64,000 bases of DNA from Macrobrachium rosenbergii (GCF_040412425.1 NC_089781.1:55689313-55753312), one strand, 5' to 3'. Positions 19,761-32,919 are shown, numbered from the stretch's first letter. Numbers and translations are program-made. Notes: generated from the letters alone by a model not told the origin.

Positions 19761-21474
19761 AGCGAACAGTCTGTAAGTAAAACAGTAGATGAACCTCCCA
19801 CCTAAGCAAGCTAAAGCTGGCGAGGCCGGGAAACTCCACTGCAACCGAATACTCCGGCGGAGAAGAACTCCTAATCATAAACTGGGCCAATAAGCTCTAA
19901 ATTACATAGAGTGGAAGGTAAAGGTTTTCAGACCCCGGAGTACTCCGGGAATGAAGGAAAGAGAGACCAGGAACCAACCTAAGGGCTGCCAGTAAAATAA
20001 CGGCGGAGCCCCGGTATAGGACCGGACTCACTTATATAATGAATTAAGGAAAATATTCCTGTAGATAAAGACTTATCTAAAAAAAAACAAAAACAAAAAC
20101 AGTAATAAGTGATGATAAGAACTCAAGAGGACGGAAGGATCCGCTCCTCTCCAAATGAAAAACCTTCCGCCCTTACTTCCCGCCGGAGAAACAAGACAGG
20201 TAAAATGCTCATATGTTTCTAACATAGGCTGAAGCAATATGTTACCGTATCAAACGTAACCCGATAGGGGAGAAAGTAAAACAAACCACCAACCCCAATA
20301 CAGCGATGCTAGGGACGATATGGGAGGGAGCGAATCTCTCAACCAATAGGAGAAGTCCCTGAACTCGGAGAAAACGCCATCTAGCGTCACCCGCACGAGT
20401 AGAGCAAGGCTGGAGAGGAGGAGGGGGGGAGGAGGGGGGAGGAGTAGGCTACCAGGAAGGAACAGGAGACGGGAGAAGCTCACCCGCTCAACTGCACCAT
20501 ACCTCCCAGACGATGAATCTTGGAAGGGTGGAATGCTGGAAGCAACACAACCCGAAGCCCGACTCTACCTAGGCGAAGCCTAATATGGACCTAACCTTAA
20601 CATAGGCTAGGAAAAAAGGGAGGGCAGAAGGGAGGAGGAAGCAACAGGGAGAGAAATTTTGTGCTGAGAACCAACCAGGATCGAGAATGGCGGGCAAGGG
20701 GCGACTAGCCTAGAGGAAACACAACCCAAGAACTCGATTCCCCAAAATGGAGGAAGAGGACTAAGGGGCTCACTCTGCCCACCGAAAAACGATCCCGGAG
20801 GAAACCAGCAACAAAACTCCCTCAACCTGAACTCCTCACCCAGGGCAAGGGGATGGATGCAAACAAGCCTACTCCACAAAATAACCATCACTATAAAAAC
20901 TAAAATGTGCTCAACAGAGAGCGTAGCCTACCCCGGGGAAGCGGTTAGATCTGAGGCTGCCGCCAGCACCCGAGGTAAACAAACAACAAAATAATAATAA
21001 AAATAAAACTACAAGAGAGAGCACCATCTTCAAGCAAAATAATTAGCCTAGTGAGACCAAAAATAACAGGAACCCAACCTGGAGGGGGAACCTAGACGGG
21101 CATCACTCTCACCAAGGCCCGTAGGCCAATGAAATAATTCATAAGGGGGGGGGAGCCACCGCAAGGAACCACCAGGAAGGGGGACCAAAGGGGCAAAATT
21201 TATCTATAACGACGAGGAGACAACTCCAACTGAAAAGAACAGAAGGAGTAAGCCTCGCGGCCGACATGGCTGGCAGGGGACGCTGTGGCGACATAATAAG
21301 ATCTCAATATTTATGAAAATACGAGACCTTAACAGCCAAAAATAGAACAAAACCCCACAAGAAGATGGTACTTAACTTGAAATGGTAAAGCTGCTCGATG
21401 CCATCTCAGAAAGCAGAAAAATCCAAAATAATGGAGAGAGCACACAAAAGAAACAGAGATTTCACGTGCTAGAA
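19761..21474 (-). other. 5' untranslated leader of DIRS copy B
   Basis: I see no conserved coding sequence here. Just upstream of the gag exon, on the minus strand, is a second acceptor-like site (TTTTACTTACAG|ACTGTTCGC near 19771), which suggests a spliced leader, but I could not place its donor. A poly-purine/poly-C tract lies at 20410-20450. Open frames in this stretch are low complexity and not believable. Confidence 0.5.
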
Positions 21475-21775
21475 AATGGAATGAGGTAGGTGGCGCTGGT
21501 GTCGCCGTCCTGGCGGGTGTTTGGTGTGGGAGCTGTAACGGCTCACCGCTGTTCGGGGTTTTGACAGGGAGAGATCTTTCGAGTAGGTTTCCGTGGTAGT
21601 GGTATTCACTCACCCCTCCTTATACCGCGCCTTCCTAGAAGACGCTCGACTGGGGGTAGTAACCCCAGCTTTCCTGAAAGCTCTTTTTCTCTGGTATATC
21701 TAGCAAGGTTATACCTAGAAATTCGTGCTGTAATGGAATTTCACCAGCTGACACGGGACTGGACTCAGAAATATA
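21475..21775 (-). repeat. 5' inverted terminal repeat of DIRS copy B
   Basis: This is the inverse of 13660-13970, containing GGTGGCGCTGGTGTCGCC, GTATATCTAGCAAGG and TTTCACCAGCTGACACGGG, and ending ACTCAGAAATAT. The element stops at that TAT, and the flank returns to the Gmr1-like element. The left tip lacks the extra TTTGTCAAAATCCC seen at the other end. Confidence 0.8.
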
Positions 21776-22142
21776 TTGTTTAATGTAAAATGTACATGGT
21801 ATTGTTTTTATCTTTATGGAGGGGAAATGTTATGGATTTTTGCTAATGCAAATGACTACTGGAGTTGACCTATTCATATATTGTGTATTTCATTGATTAC
21901 TTGCTGTCCTTTGTAAACTTTAGGGTCCTTGGGAAAATCTTGGAATGTTTACTTTGGGAGAGTATTTGACTATATGGTCAGTCATTTCACCAGTTATATT
22001 AGGAATTTAATTATCTTATATACTGAATTCTGTGAGTAACCTTACTGTGTATATGTAACTGTCTTTTATTCTGTTATGGTAGTGGTAACTATTACTGTTC
22101 TTTAATAAAATAGGTTATGCTGTAGCCTAGTGAAATGTAACA
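21776..22142 (+). repeat. Polypurine tract and 3' LTR of the Gmr1-like element
   Basis: GGAGGGGAAA at 21818-21827 is a polypurine tract directly before TGTTATGG at 21828. The matching end GTAACA at 22137-22142 gives 5-bp inverted termini TGTTA...TAACA and an LTR of about 315 bp. An AATAAA signal is at about 22104. It belongs to the pol fragment at 11897-13613, separated from it by DIRS copy B. No 5' LTR is in the window. Confidence 0.65.
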
Positions 22143-22265
22143 ATATACGTATGTATCCATGTATGTATGCATGTACGTATATATGTATGTATGTATGTAT
22201 ATATATATATATATACTGTATAGTAAACCCCGTATTTGCGGTGTATGTATGTGTGTATATATATA
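22143..22265. repeat. (ATGT)n/(AT)n microsatellite
   Basis: Degenerate ATGT and AT runs, with a stray AGTAAACCCCGTATTTGCGG near 22221 that matches the end of the TA-flanked MITE family. Confidence 0.85.
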
Positions 22266-22454
22266 TAGTAAACCCCTGTATTTGCGGTCTCTCCAATTAG
22301 TGGATTCTCTCGTTTTCATATATACACATTGTGCGCTGAAAATTTTGTCAGCCCATTCAGGTATTTTGCACTGAGAAATATTCACTAATTACTGTATTTT
22401 TATCTCATTTTCATGACTAAATGCACTTTTGTGATAAAACTATTAGAACTCAGG
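22266..22454 (-). mobile_element. First half of a split TA-flanked pogo/Tigger-like MITE
   Basis: The start (AGTAAACCCCTGTATTTGCG) and interior (TTCACTAATTACTGTATTTT, CATGACTAAATGCACTTTT) are the reverse complement of the right half of the intact MITE at 24661-25032. The match stops at AACTCAGG, and its other half resumes at 23835. Confidence 0.65.
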
Positions 22455-23834
22455 TAGTGCTCGAGTTATAATAGTTCACCAACAGATAATTAATTTTGCA
22501 ATGGGGTAAACAATTAATACCCTATCAAGGCAATATTTAGAAAATATTTTTAAATTTTGCAGATGAGTCGTATTTTACAATCAGGCAGCAAGAGACCAAA
22601 TTACAATAGACCAGCTTCTTTTCCTCCATCTCTTTATCTCATCTAGTTGAAAAGGTAACAGAGAATGATAAAAGTATTGTTAATAACGTTATGCTCTTGG
22701 GTAAATGCTTACAGCCATAAACAATCGAATCGGATAACAACAGCCATTTTGCTTGTATTTCAACCATCATAAGGTAATACACAATTACCGTAGGTTATAG
22801 TACAAATGACGTTAAATAGAATAGGACTGATATACTTTTACATTATACCCTTATTCAGTATCGATAAAAGATCGGCAAGGAAGTATACTGCTAAATTTAT
22901 GCTGCAAGTTGTAACTGAAGCTGAGAAAACTATGTTCAAGCTGCTAATGACTATAAATTATCATGCATTGGCAACAAGGATGAAACTCTACTGTAATTAA
23001 AATTGGAGAGAAAGTATTTTAATCAAAACTATTGGGCATGAAAGAACACATTACTGCTATTTTTATGCCAATAAACAATAAATATGCAAAGCTCATGTTA
23101 TGATGAAATCATGTGAAAATAGTGAACGGAATCTTGATTTTTTTTACACAAAACAAACGCCCAATGTCATCTACTAACGAAAAAAACAGTTAAATTAATT
23201 TCACAACGAGACACACTTTGTACAGTGTAACGAAAAATAACCTTGCCCCATATAAATAAAGTATCTAGAGATTCATTTATGCTAACTAGAAGCAAGAACA
23301 GTGCTCTGAACTGAGTTAAATGTGGTAAATAAACACAGCGTTGTTAATTTCCAAATCTAAACATTGACTGCTATGATCGAATTTACAATACAAAAGCAAT
23401 ATAAGAATATATACATTATTCTTGGATACAGTGAATTAAGGCATAACATTTTAAAAGATCCATGGAAAAGATGCATGTTCGTTATGTTGATATGTGAATA
23501 AATAGTACAGTATAATGTAGGCTATGCTACTGTATATGTATACGATATACCATAGTGTAGACTAGGCTAATTCTTGTTTGTTATTCAATTTCTCTTTGTA
23601 CTGAATTATCGTAAGTCACTCTGCATGAGCCTCCAGAATTGGCTGATATTAATAATTACTATAGCGTGTAAGTATAGAGTATACAGTACTTTATTGTGTA
23701 GGCTAGGCTACCAATATATGTATACATGGTACTGAATACCCTTGTGTAGGCTAGCTATATTCGAGATACGTTTTTTCCAACAAATGATGGGTTTTTTGGA
23801 ACCTAACCCCATCATAAGTAGGATAACACCTGTA
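22455..23834. mobile_element. Insertion of about 1.38 kb splitting the MITE
   Basis: AT-rich and noncoding. The left edge CAGGTAGTGCTCGAGTTATA and the reverse complement of the right edge CAGGTGTTATCCTACTTATG share a CAGGT start and a TAT-AT core, suggesting imperfect terminal inverted repeats of a Tigger-like type. I recognise no transposase. The only open frame (22806-23000) is short and unlike any known protein. Confidence 0.4.
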
Positions 23835-23982
23835 TATGCATTTTTAGTTTTTTTGTGTGTGTTTGAACTATCAAAATAGGCAGTTCTAAGTGTTTTTAGA
23901 AGGGTTCTAAGTATTCACAGGTTCTAGCTATTGGGTTTTTGGCAGGCCTGTAGTACACATCCCCATGAATATGATTTTACTG
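23835..23982 (-). mobile_element. Second half of the split MITE
   Basis: GAACTATCAAAATAGGCAG and the terminal GATTTTACTG followed by TA match the reverse complement of the left half of the MITE at 24661. With 22266-22454 it rebuilds one copy of about 340 bp flanked by TA. Confidence 0.65.
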
Positions 23983-24114
23983 TATATACAGCATTATATA
24001 CAGTATAGCAATGGTAATCTTAGACACAAAGATATGTTATTCAGTTGTATTGCACATAGGAAAAATGAAAGGTATTTTTGTGTGAATATGCCCAATAGTT
24101 TATTCCTCCAAAAG

Positions 24115-24640
24115 ACCTCTTCTTCAAGCGTTTATTAAGGAAAGAGAAAACGTTTACAATGTATGTAGCCAAGAAAGGCCTAAAATCTTAAACATATGAA
24201 ATACCATTACCATGTGTGTGTAAATGCACAATTTCATAAACGACTGAGACAGATATTTGGAGAGATATTTGGGGATAACCAGATATGCTAAACAGTTTAC
24301 TACTGTAAATGCTAGACTTCCCTATTTGTATGGTATTGTTAAAACCCATAAGGAAGGACAACCATTACATCCTGTAATTAGCACTACTGGTTCAGTGTCT
24401 CACAAACTGTCTAAATTCTGGTCACATTATTGCAGCCATTTGTATGTGATTCTGTAAATAGATTAATCAGGAAAACCTCAAAAGATGATGAAATAATGTT
24501 AAGCTTTGATGTTAAAAGTCTGTTCACTTGTGTACCTGTTAACGATGTCTTATATTTTTTAAACAGTGAGCTAAATAAGCATGTCATATCTCTGCCAAAT
24601 TGGATAATATTATCCATTAATCCATTAATGATCATATAAT
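24115..24640 (+). pseudogene. Penelope-like element reverse transcriptase fragment
   Basis: Two overlapping frames encode NARLPYLYGIVKTHKEGQPL, PVISTTGSVSHKLSKF and EIMLSFDVKSLFTCVPVNDV. The YGIVKTHK and SFDVKSLFTxVPV motifs are characteristic of Penelope-like RT (fingers and palm motif A). A frameshift near 24415 separates them, and the catalytic YxDD region is absent. An upstream arm at 24115-24210 (AFIKERENVYNVCSQE) has an inverted partner at 25165-25290. Confidence 0.75.
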
Positions 24641-24660
24641 ACAGTATATGTTTGTCATTA

Positions 24661-25032
24661 CAGTAAACCCCCCTTATTCGTGGGGATGCGTACAACAACC
24701 ACCCCCTTCCCCCCGTGCAAATAGCTAAAATCCACAAATACTCAAAAAACCTCTACAAACACTTAGAACTGCCTATTTTGATAGTTCAAAAGAAAAGAAA
24801 AAAAAAAAAAAACTAAAAATGCTTATACCTGAGTATTTTAATGGTTTTATCACAAAAAGTGCATTTAGTCATGAAAATGAGATGAAAATACAGTAATTAG
24901 TGAATATTCATCAGTGAAAAATACCACGAATGGGTGAATTTTCTGCGAATAATGTGTATATATGTTCCATAGAGAAATCCACGAATCGGTGAGTCCGCGA
25001 ATCGTGAGAACGTGAATACAGGGGGTTTACTG
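24661..25032 (+). mobile_element. Intact TA-flanked MITE of pogo/Tigger type, 372 bp
   Basis: The termini CAGTAAACCCCCCTTATTCG and the reverse complement of the right end, CAGTAAACCCCCTGTATTCA, form clear inverted repeats. TA dinucleotides flank both sides (24659-24660 and 25033-25034). There is no coding capacity. It has inserted just downstream of the Penelope-like RT fragment and is the reference copy for other fragments in the window. Confidence 0.8.
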
Positions 25033-25164
25033 TATGTACCTAGTGTTATGCTGATTCAAATGGACATACTATATTACCTCTTATGATATTTTGGTATTTT
25101 TCATTTGTTCAACTACAGTTCTTATTTCATCTTATTATTTTACTGTTGAATCTTTTTAGTTCAA

Positions 25165-25290
25165 ACTGCTTGTTTCTGGTAAGGGTATTTCATATGTTTT
25201 AAGATTTTAGGGCTTTCTTGGCTACATACATACATTGTAAACTTTTCTCTTTCCTTGATAAATGCTCTGAGAAGAAGTCCATTAGAGGAC
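25165..25290 (-). repeat. Inverted arm matching 24115-24210
   Basis: On the minus strand this encodes [20 protein letters not shown] and [12 protein letters not shown], the same peptide as the plus-strand arm at 24115-24210. The two arms face each other around the Penelope-like RT and the MITE. Confidence 0.6.
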
Positions 25291-25337
25291 AAAACTGTTG
25301 GACATGTTCTCACAAAAACACCTTTCATTTTTCTATG

Positions 25338-25565
<228 letters not shown>

Positions 25566-25669
25566 TTCTTTGAGTATCCTTTAGGTATCTTGAAAATGAT
25601 GTAACCTGCATTTTTATTGAGTCTTTCATAAAAAACCCTCCAAAATTTTACCATTCTACTGTTTTGAAG

Positions 25670-26354
<685 letters not shown>

Positions 26355-26601
26355 ATTGATTAATTGAGAGTTATCTGGCGTCACAACTACCAGGGTCACC
26401 GACGCCAGATACTAAGTGTGATCTTTTCATTTTTATAGTATGTTATAAAAATTAAAATTAAAATTCTGCTAAAAAGAACTACATATAAATTTTATTAAAA
26501 AGGAAAAACAAAAGAAAACTAGCTAAAATAAATAAATAAATATATAAAATTCTGCTAAAAGAACTATTAATAGATTTGATCAGATAAACAGTATAACTTT
26601 A

Positions 26602-26744
<143 letters not shown>

Positions 26745-26760
26745 TAAGACAGCACAGCTG

Positions 26761-27660
26761 TCAAATATATTTGAGAAGACCAGCTTCTTTGATAAAAGAG
26801 ATAACATTATTAATACACATACTTTCTCCCAACAGTTTGGCCATGTTATAATTACCACCTGCTTCAGTGCTATTTGATAAAAAAATGATTCCTAAGTTCC
26901 ACCAGACTGGGACACTCAACCAGCAAATGCCTAACAGTCAGTGGAACCAAGCAATCGTCACAGAAGGGCTCATTCTCCCCATTCATCATAAAGCCGTGAG
27001 TTAAGCGTGTATGGCCAATACGTAATCTACACAATACAACCTCCCACTTCCTTGGCATTAGGTCATATTTCCAAGGGTGTGTCTGACTAGTGATTTCTTT
27101 CATTTTATTGGGGCCTACTCTGTCCCACTGAAGTGCCCATAATTGCTGGATGGATTTCCATATAATATGGAATGCATCACGATATGGAACAGGACATTTT
27201 CTGGGTATCGGAATTTGTGCTGCTGATTTGGCTAGCTGGTCTGCCTTTTCATTTCCTGATATGTTCACATGGGCAGGAACCCAACAAAAAGAAACAATGC
27301 TTCCTCTACAATGGTGCAAGAAGATCCACTGCAAGATCTTCAACACTAAGGATGATCAGTATTGAAGACTTCCAGGGACTCTAAGGCACTTTTAGAGTCA
27401 CAAAATATTGTGTAGCCAGACACTGGGAGTATTGCAATATGTTCCAGTGCTACTAAGATGCCATACAGCTCAGCTGTAAAGTTTGAAGCAACTGAAGGAA
27501 GCGCACCTCTTCAGTTAAAAGATTCACTAAAAACTCCATAACCAACGCCAGCATTGGATTTGGAACCATCGGTAAATATAAATCTTGTATTCATATGCTC
27601 TGAAGCATGCTCTAAAAATATTGCCCTCATTTCCTCATCAGATTTATCCTCTTTGCTCCA
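26761..27660 (-). pseudogene. RNase H and C-terminal domain of LINE copy 1
   Basis: RNase H begins at RFIFTDGSKSNAGVGYGVF (catalytic Asp in TDGS) near 27580 and includes IVSFCWVPAHVNISGNEKAD near 27270, the usual His/Asp end motif. Then LCRLRIGHTRLTHGFMM and CDDCLVPLTVRHLLVECP give the cysteine-rich tail of I-group ORF2. After a one-base slip in an A run near 26880 the protein continues to [18 protein letters not shown] and a TGA at 26761-26763. Confidence 0.8.
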
Positions 27661-28930
27661 CTGAAGTACCTGCAGAATTTCACAGCAGGTACCTTCCAGA
27701 CAGGAGTAATGAGATACACACAAGGAAATACGGGGGATTTTTCCAATATTTGTATCCTCTAAAATCTTTTTAATTCTATAGCTAAAAGGAGTAGGATACC
27801 TTGGATGATTTTCATAAAAACTGTTAAAAATATTTCTGTTTGCCACAGCAAAAGCCAGAGATTTGGGAAGTCTTTGCACTCTAAACCAGTATCGAAGCAA
27901 TGATGACTGACGATAGAGTTCAAGGGGCATTTCTCCTGCATCGACTAGCAAACTAGATATTGGTGATGAAACAAAAGCTCCTGTGGCTATACGAATACCT
28001 GAATGATGAACAGAATCTAAAATTTTTAAGTTAGATGAAGAGGCTGAAGAATATACTTCACAACCATACGACAGATTTGATAAAATTAAGGTTTTATGAA
28101 GCTTTAGTATAAGATTTCTACTAGCTCCCCAACTGGTGTGAGACAGCACCTTCAAGAAGTGTAGAGCTTCTAGGCACTTTGCTTTGATATGTTTGATATG
28201 GGGTACCCAAGTCATTCTGCTGTCAAAAACTAGGCCTAAGAAGCGCGTTTGTTCTACACATGGGATTCTATGGCCATACAAATAGAGGTCTGGATCAGGA
28301 TGTACTCCCTTATCCGGCAGAAGTGGACAGCAGTAGTCTTACTTACAGAGATTTTAAAACCCTGTTTCTCAGCCCAACTTGTTATTTTATTTATCGTTAA
28401 TTGTAACTTTCTTTCAGCTACAGTCATCCAGGTGGCAGCAAAAGATATTGACAGGTCATCCACAAATAACGTCTTTAAGACCTCTTTTGGAATAACAAAT
28501 GTAACACTGTTTATGGCCAGAGCAAAAAGTGTTACACTGAGAACACTGCCCTGGGGAACACCTTCTTGGCACCTTTTCTCTGATAAAGTACTGCCAACTT
28601 TAACTTTAAAATACCTACGATGTAAAAATGATCTGACAAATAAAGGTAATTTTCCTCGTAGACCACTATTATGCATTGTCTTGAGAATTCCATGTCTCCA
28701 AGCAGTGTCATATGCCTTTTCTATATCAAAAAACACTGTCACGTGGTGTTGTTTGGAGGCAAATGCTTCACAGACAGAGGTTTCAAGTTGCAGTAAGATA
28801 TCCAGTGTGGAGTGCATTTTTCGAAAGCCACACTGAGAAGGTGTTAAGATACTGTTGTGCTCTAAATACCACATCAGCCTTACTTTTACCATTTTTTCCA
28901 TTAATTTACACAAACAGCAAGTTAACGCAA
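27660..28930 (-). pseudogene. Reverse transcriptase of LINE copy 1
   Basis: The minus-strand motifs in order are LTPSQCGFRKMHSTLDILLQ, VTVFFDIEKAYDTAWRHGIL (motif A Asp), QEGVPQGSVLSVTLFALAI (motif B) and EVLKTLFVDDLSISFAATW (the FVDD catalytic box), then KISVSKTTAVHF. The thumb and connection follow as RFLGLVFDSRMTWVPHIKHI and LSYGCEVYSSAS. There is a frameshift near 28260. All catalytic aspartates are present. Confidence 0.85.
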
Positions 28931-29033
28931 TGGGGCGGTAACTTGCTGCATAGAGAGGATCTTTTCAGGCTTAAGAAATGGTAACATGGTTGCCAATTCC
29001 CATATGCTAGGGTAGCTGCTTTCATCCCATATT

Positions 29034-30470
29034 CTATTGATAATGCTGATTATAAAAGTTTTGTGTTCCTTGAAATGTGTTTAAACATTTTATAAGAATC
29101 TCATCGGGGCCAGGGGCAGTGTTCTTGCTCCTGGCTAAAGCAGAGTCAAATTCCCTTTCAGAAAAATTCATATTGTAAGATTCACTTTTGTTTGATGAAA
29201 AATCAAGTACATGTTGTTCTTCCATCATTCTGAAATGATGTCCTGGGGAACTATCTGATTTTTCAGAGACTTGAGCAAAGTGTTCAGAAAATATATTACT
29301 AACTTCTGTGGCATCAGTGACATGATTATTATTTACTTTAAGGACTGGAGGAGGATTGGGTATAAATTTACCTGAATTTTTCTTATTTTCTTCCAAATGC
29401 TGCTGACTGGTGTTCTGCTGTTAATAGAGGATACATATCCCGCCCATGATTGTCTTCTGGCAGCTTTCATAGCTTTTCGAAATCGTGCCTACACTGTTTA
29501 TAAGTGATGACATTATCCACAGTCACGATGTCTCGGCACCTGGTCAATGATGACCTTGTAGCTCGATGCAGCAGCCTTAATTCTTCTGACCACCATGGAA
29601 CTGGCCGTCTCCTGAAAAGTCCTTTAGTTCGAGGAATTGAATGTAAGCCAGCAGTATGGAAAGGTCCATTGAGAGATCGATGGCATCATCTACACTTGGG
29701 AAATCTTTGGCATCCCCTTCCAGCTCGCTCAAATCTTGAATTTTTTCCAATCTGCTTTCTCTAAGCACCATCGTGGTGATCTTGGGATAGGTGGATCATC
29801 ATTGGTGCTGATTATAATTGGAGAATGGTCACTGGTATGCCAGTCATCACTTGTTCTCAACTAAAATCAACACTGCAATTAGAGCTACAAATTGAAAGGT
29901 CAATGCAGGAGACAGTACCAGTCTGAATGTGATAATGGGTAGGTTCTTCAGTATTAAGAAGGCCTATATCTTCATTTTCTCGATAGATGCCATCATATTC
30001 CCTTTTTGGTTTGATGTTACATCTCCCCACAATGGATGTCTGCTGTTGAAGTCACCAAGAAAGAAGAAATGGCTCTGGTAGCTGCCACATTAAGGATATT
30101 AAGTCCTCTCGGGAGACATGACTATTGGGTGGAATGTAAAGGGAACATATGGTATACTGCCTTCTTAAATTAATCCATACAGCCACAGCTTGAAGTGGAG
30201 TGTTTAGTTTTACTTTGTAGTGTGGAGTATCTCGACGGATGTAGATGAGGATCCACCGTGATTTCCCACTTCCAAATCAAATTCAGTTCTGAAGTGAACA
30301 TATTCCCTAGGACAAAGGGTATATTCACCTAGCATGGTCTCTTGCAAACATACCCCAACAGGAGAATGCTCATAGAGCAAAAGCTTCACTTCCTCATACT
30401 TTGCTCGAGTCCTGACAGTTCCACTGAATTATAGAAGTGAATTTATTTCTGTCTGGGACCATCAGTATGG
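29034..30470 (-). pseudogene. Endonuclease and linker of LINE copy 1
   Basis: Near 30260-30400 the minus strand reads LLYEHSPVGVCLQETMLGEY, the QET motif of AP-type endonucleases. Near 30050 it reads LGDFNSRHPLWGD, the DxN active-site motif. The linker before RT contains SNIFSEHFAQVSE and RSKNTAPGPDEI (29040-29396). Several stops and shifts interrupt it. This domain nicks target DNA during LINE insertion. Confidence 0.75.
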
Positions 30471-30476
30471 TTCCTT

Positions 30477-31942
30477 TTACAAGATTGGGAGGGTTCTTTT
30501 CTCTAGTTGGGAGGACAATTTAATGGGCAGTTTTGTTGGCTTCTTGGGGAATAACCACCTTGAAAGAGCCAACATCCTTTCCTTCAGTGTCTTTGACACT
30601 GAGCGGTTTTTTTTCTTTTCTCTCTGTCTCAATCGGACGGAGAGAGCAGAGGTGTTCTCTAAAGAGACCTCCTCAACTGTCTTGCTATTGCTGGCAGTAG
30701 CCAGCTCTGCCTTTAAAGAGGCAGAAGCACCAGCAAGGACTGGCGCTGGGGGACCAGCATCTGCTGGTTTGTCCTCAAAGAGGAGTTGGCACCAACAGAA
30801 GCTGGCACCGGGCCAGCGAGTGCTGGCCTCGCCTCCAAAGAGGCAGATGGTGGAGGTGTGTCTCAACTGACACTTCAATTTTTCTTAGCTCTAAGTTGAC
30901 GTCTTCCTTGTTGGTTCTACTGAACCTTGTCTTCGCATTACCATCGTCAATAGATTCTGATGAATCTGTTAGGTGTCTTTTCAGCGATTCTTTTTTTGAC
31001 TCTACCTTTGTGCTTCTTATTACTTTATTTGTCTCTTTCTGTTGGTTTCTAGGTTTTGCTACTACTGAGGCAAAACTTAGACCAGGTCTTACAATCTTAG
31101 CTTTTGCTCTTTCTCTTGCTTCCTTAAAAGTTATCCTTTCCATCACTCTTAATGCCTGAATTTCTTTTCAAATAAATATATATCACACTGTTGAGATGAT
31201 GATGCATGTCCCTCACCACAGTGAACACATTTAGGTTCCCTTGTGCACATACCATGCTCATCATCTCCACAGTTGACACAAACCGCAGGATTTTCTTGTA
31301 TTTTTTTAGACTGGCACGTCTGAAGGGTGTGTCCAAAACATTGGCAGTGGAAACATCTTCTGGGCCTTGGGATGTACTGTTTTATTTTGTATCTATGCCA
31401 GGCTGCAGAGACATACTCTGGGAGTCTTAACGTATTGAATGTCAATATCAAGGTAGGTTGAGGTATCCGATCTCTATCCACCTTCTTTGTGATCCTGTTC
31501 ACCTTAATTACACCCTGATCTTTCAATTCATTTGAAAGTTTCTCCTCAGAGAAACCCATTAGCTGAGGCATAAATCAAACCCTTGCTGCAGTTCAAGCTG
31601 GAGTGGGAGTGCACTCCACCATTACTCCCAGGGGCCGACAAACTCATCAACTTCATGCTTTCCTCTGGGAGATACTCTCTACCAGGAGCATTTTACTGCT
31701 CTGAGGGGATATTTTCGGTTGTCTGCCACAACATTTTACAATTTCCCTGTTTACCTCAAAATATCAATATTGTCACCATTGAGCTTCAAATTTAAATATT
31801 TTTCCAATGAGTTGGGTACAAAGACCCCAGGAACTATTTCATACTTCTTGCTTTTCTTTATTGCAAATGGTTCCAGAGTGACAATACTGGAACCAGATGC
31901 TTTTGTTGGGGATTCCTGGCTGTATTCCTTCTTGCCTGGCAT
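30477..31942 (-). pseudogene. ORF1 (gag-like, CCHC) of LINE copy 1
   Basis: The start is taken as the ATG at 31940-31942 (MPGKKEYSQESPTKASG), upstream of a domain with KDQGVIKVNRITKKVDRD and RPRRCFHCQCFGHTLQTC, followed by CVNCGDDEHGMC and CVHCGEGHASSSQQC, giving three zinc knuckles. The C-terminal part is basic, then has Ala/Gly/Pro-rich repeats (APVLAGASASLKAE type, 30700-30870). It binds LINE RNA in known families. Frameshifts occur near 31145 and 31570. Confidence 0.8.
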
Positions 31943-32520
31943 TGGGTCGTCAACCGTGTCTGATTGTCACTTGGCCCAGGGTACTAATTTCAACATGGGG
32001 ACCTTCCATGAAAAAATTGATAAAAAAAAAAAAAAAGCCACTGCTGGTGAACACTGAAGAGGCACCATTGACTTTTCATGGGGCCCTATTCTCGACTAAC
32101 GACACCAGTAGGAACTGACTCCCAGATGTCACCCCTTACCCTACCCAAAAGGGATAGCACCAACATACCAGAGAGGCACAAGTGTAAGCCTAACCCGCTT
32201 GTTGGGACCGAGACTATTACTAGAATACAATCATCCCCACTCTGACTATGTTGGTGGGCATACCGGAAAATATGCCAGGAGTCCTACCCTAATAACAGCC
32301 CACCCCTGGAATCCACGGGCTGATCTCAGGGATAGTTCCGCCTTCAGGAGTCAATATGACATCATACTAACACCCTTCTGGTCCAAACATCATCGGATTG
32401 GGTGGCGCTCCCAATCACAGTTCCCACATTTAGCTTCGAACATGAACCCCAATCCAAGGTATGATGCCCTTTCCTTTCACACAGACAGGAAATTTAATGA
32501 AGGTGGAAATATCCACACTA

Positions 32521-32864
32521 TGTAAACCAAAGAGTTAGAAAATATACATATATATACAGTACATATATATACACATATATACATATATATACACATATAC
32601 ACATACATACACACACATACATATACATATATAGAAAGCGGTAGTCATAAGCGGGTGGATAGGAAGAGGGAAGAGAATTGAAAAATAAGCTGGAGGAAGA
32701 AGTAAAAAGTAGAAGAAAAAGAGGACAGAGAGACATTTAGATTCAAGCGGGGAATGCTTTCCCCTCGTTCAAGAAACCCCCTTGCCCGTCATAAATCTAC
32801 AGCATGAGAAAGAATATTCCATGGTGGAGCCATGCGACTACGTCCACGACAGTCTCTCATTAAG

Positions 32865-32919
<55 letters not shown>

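Larger units (their letters stand above)
13637..21775 (-). mobile_element. DIRS1-like retrotransposon copy B, complete with termini
   Basis: The element reads on the minus strand: 5' repeat (about 21475-21775), untranslated leader, gag (17480-19760), RT-RNase H (15810-17433), tyrosine recombinase (14730-15793), internal complementary region and 3' repeat (13637-14110). It interrupts the Gmr1-like element between its pol and its LTR. Copy C at 35230-47008 is highly similar along its whole length apart from the nested insertion, so the two are recent relatives. No methyltransferase domain was recognised. Frameshifts are frequent, and the gag in particular is more broken than in C. Confidence 0.9.

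Noticed and set aside
22806..23000. 64-codon frame in the 1.38-kb insert
   Set aside because: No transposase motif or homology; too short in AT-rich DNA to support a gene.
28249..28836. Plus-strand frame of 195 codons
   Set aside because: It lies opposite the LINE reverse transcriptase and has no motifs; it is a shadow of the minus-strand gene.
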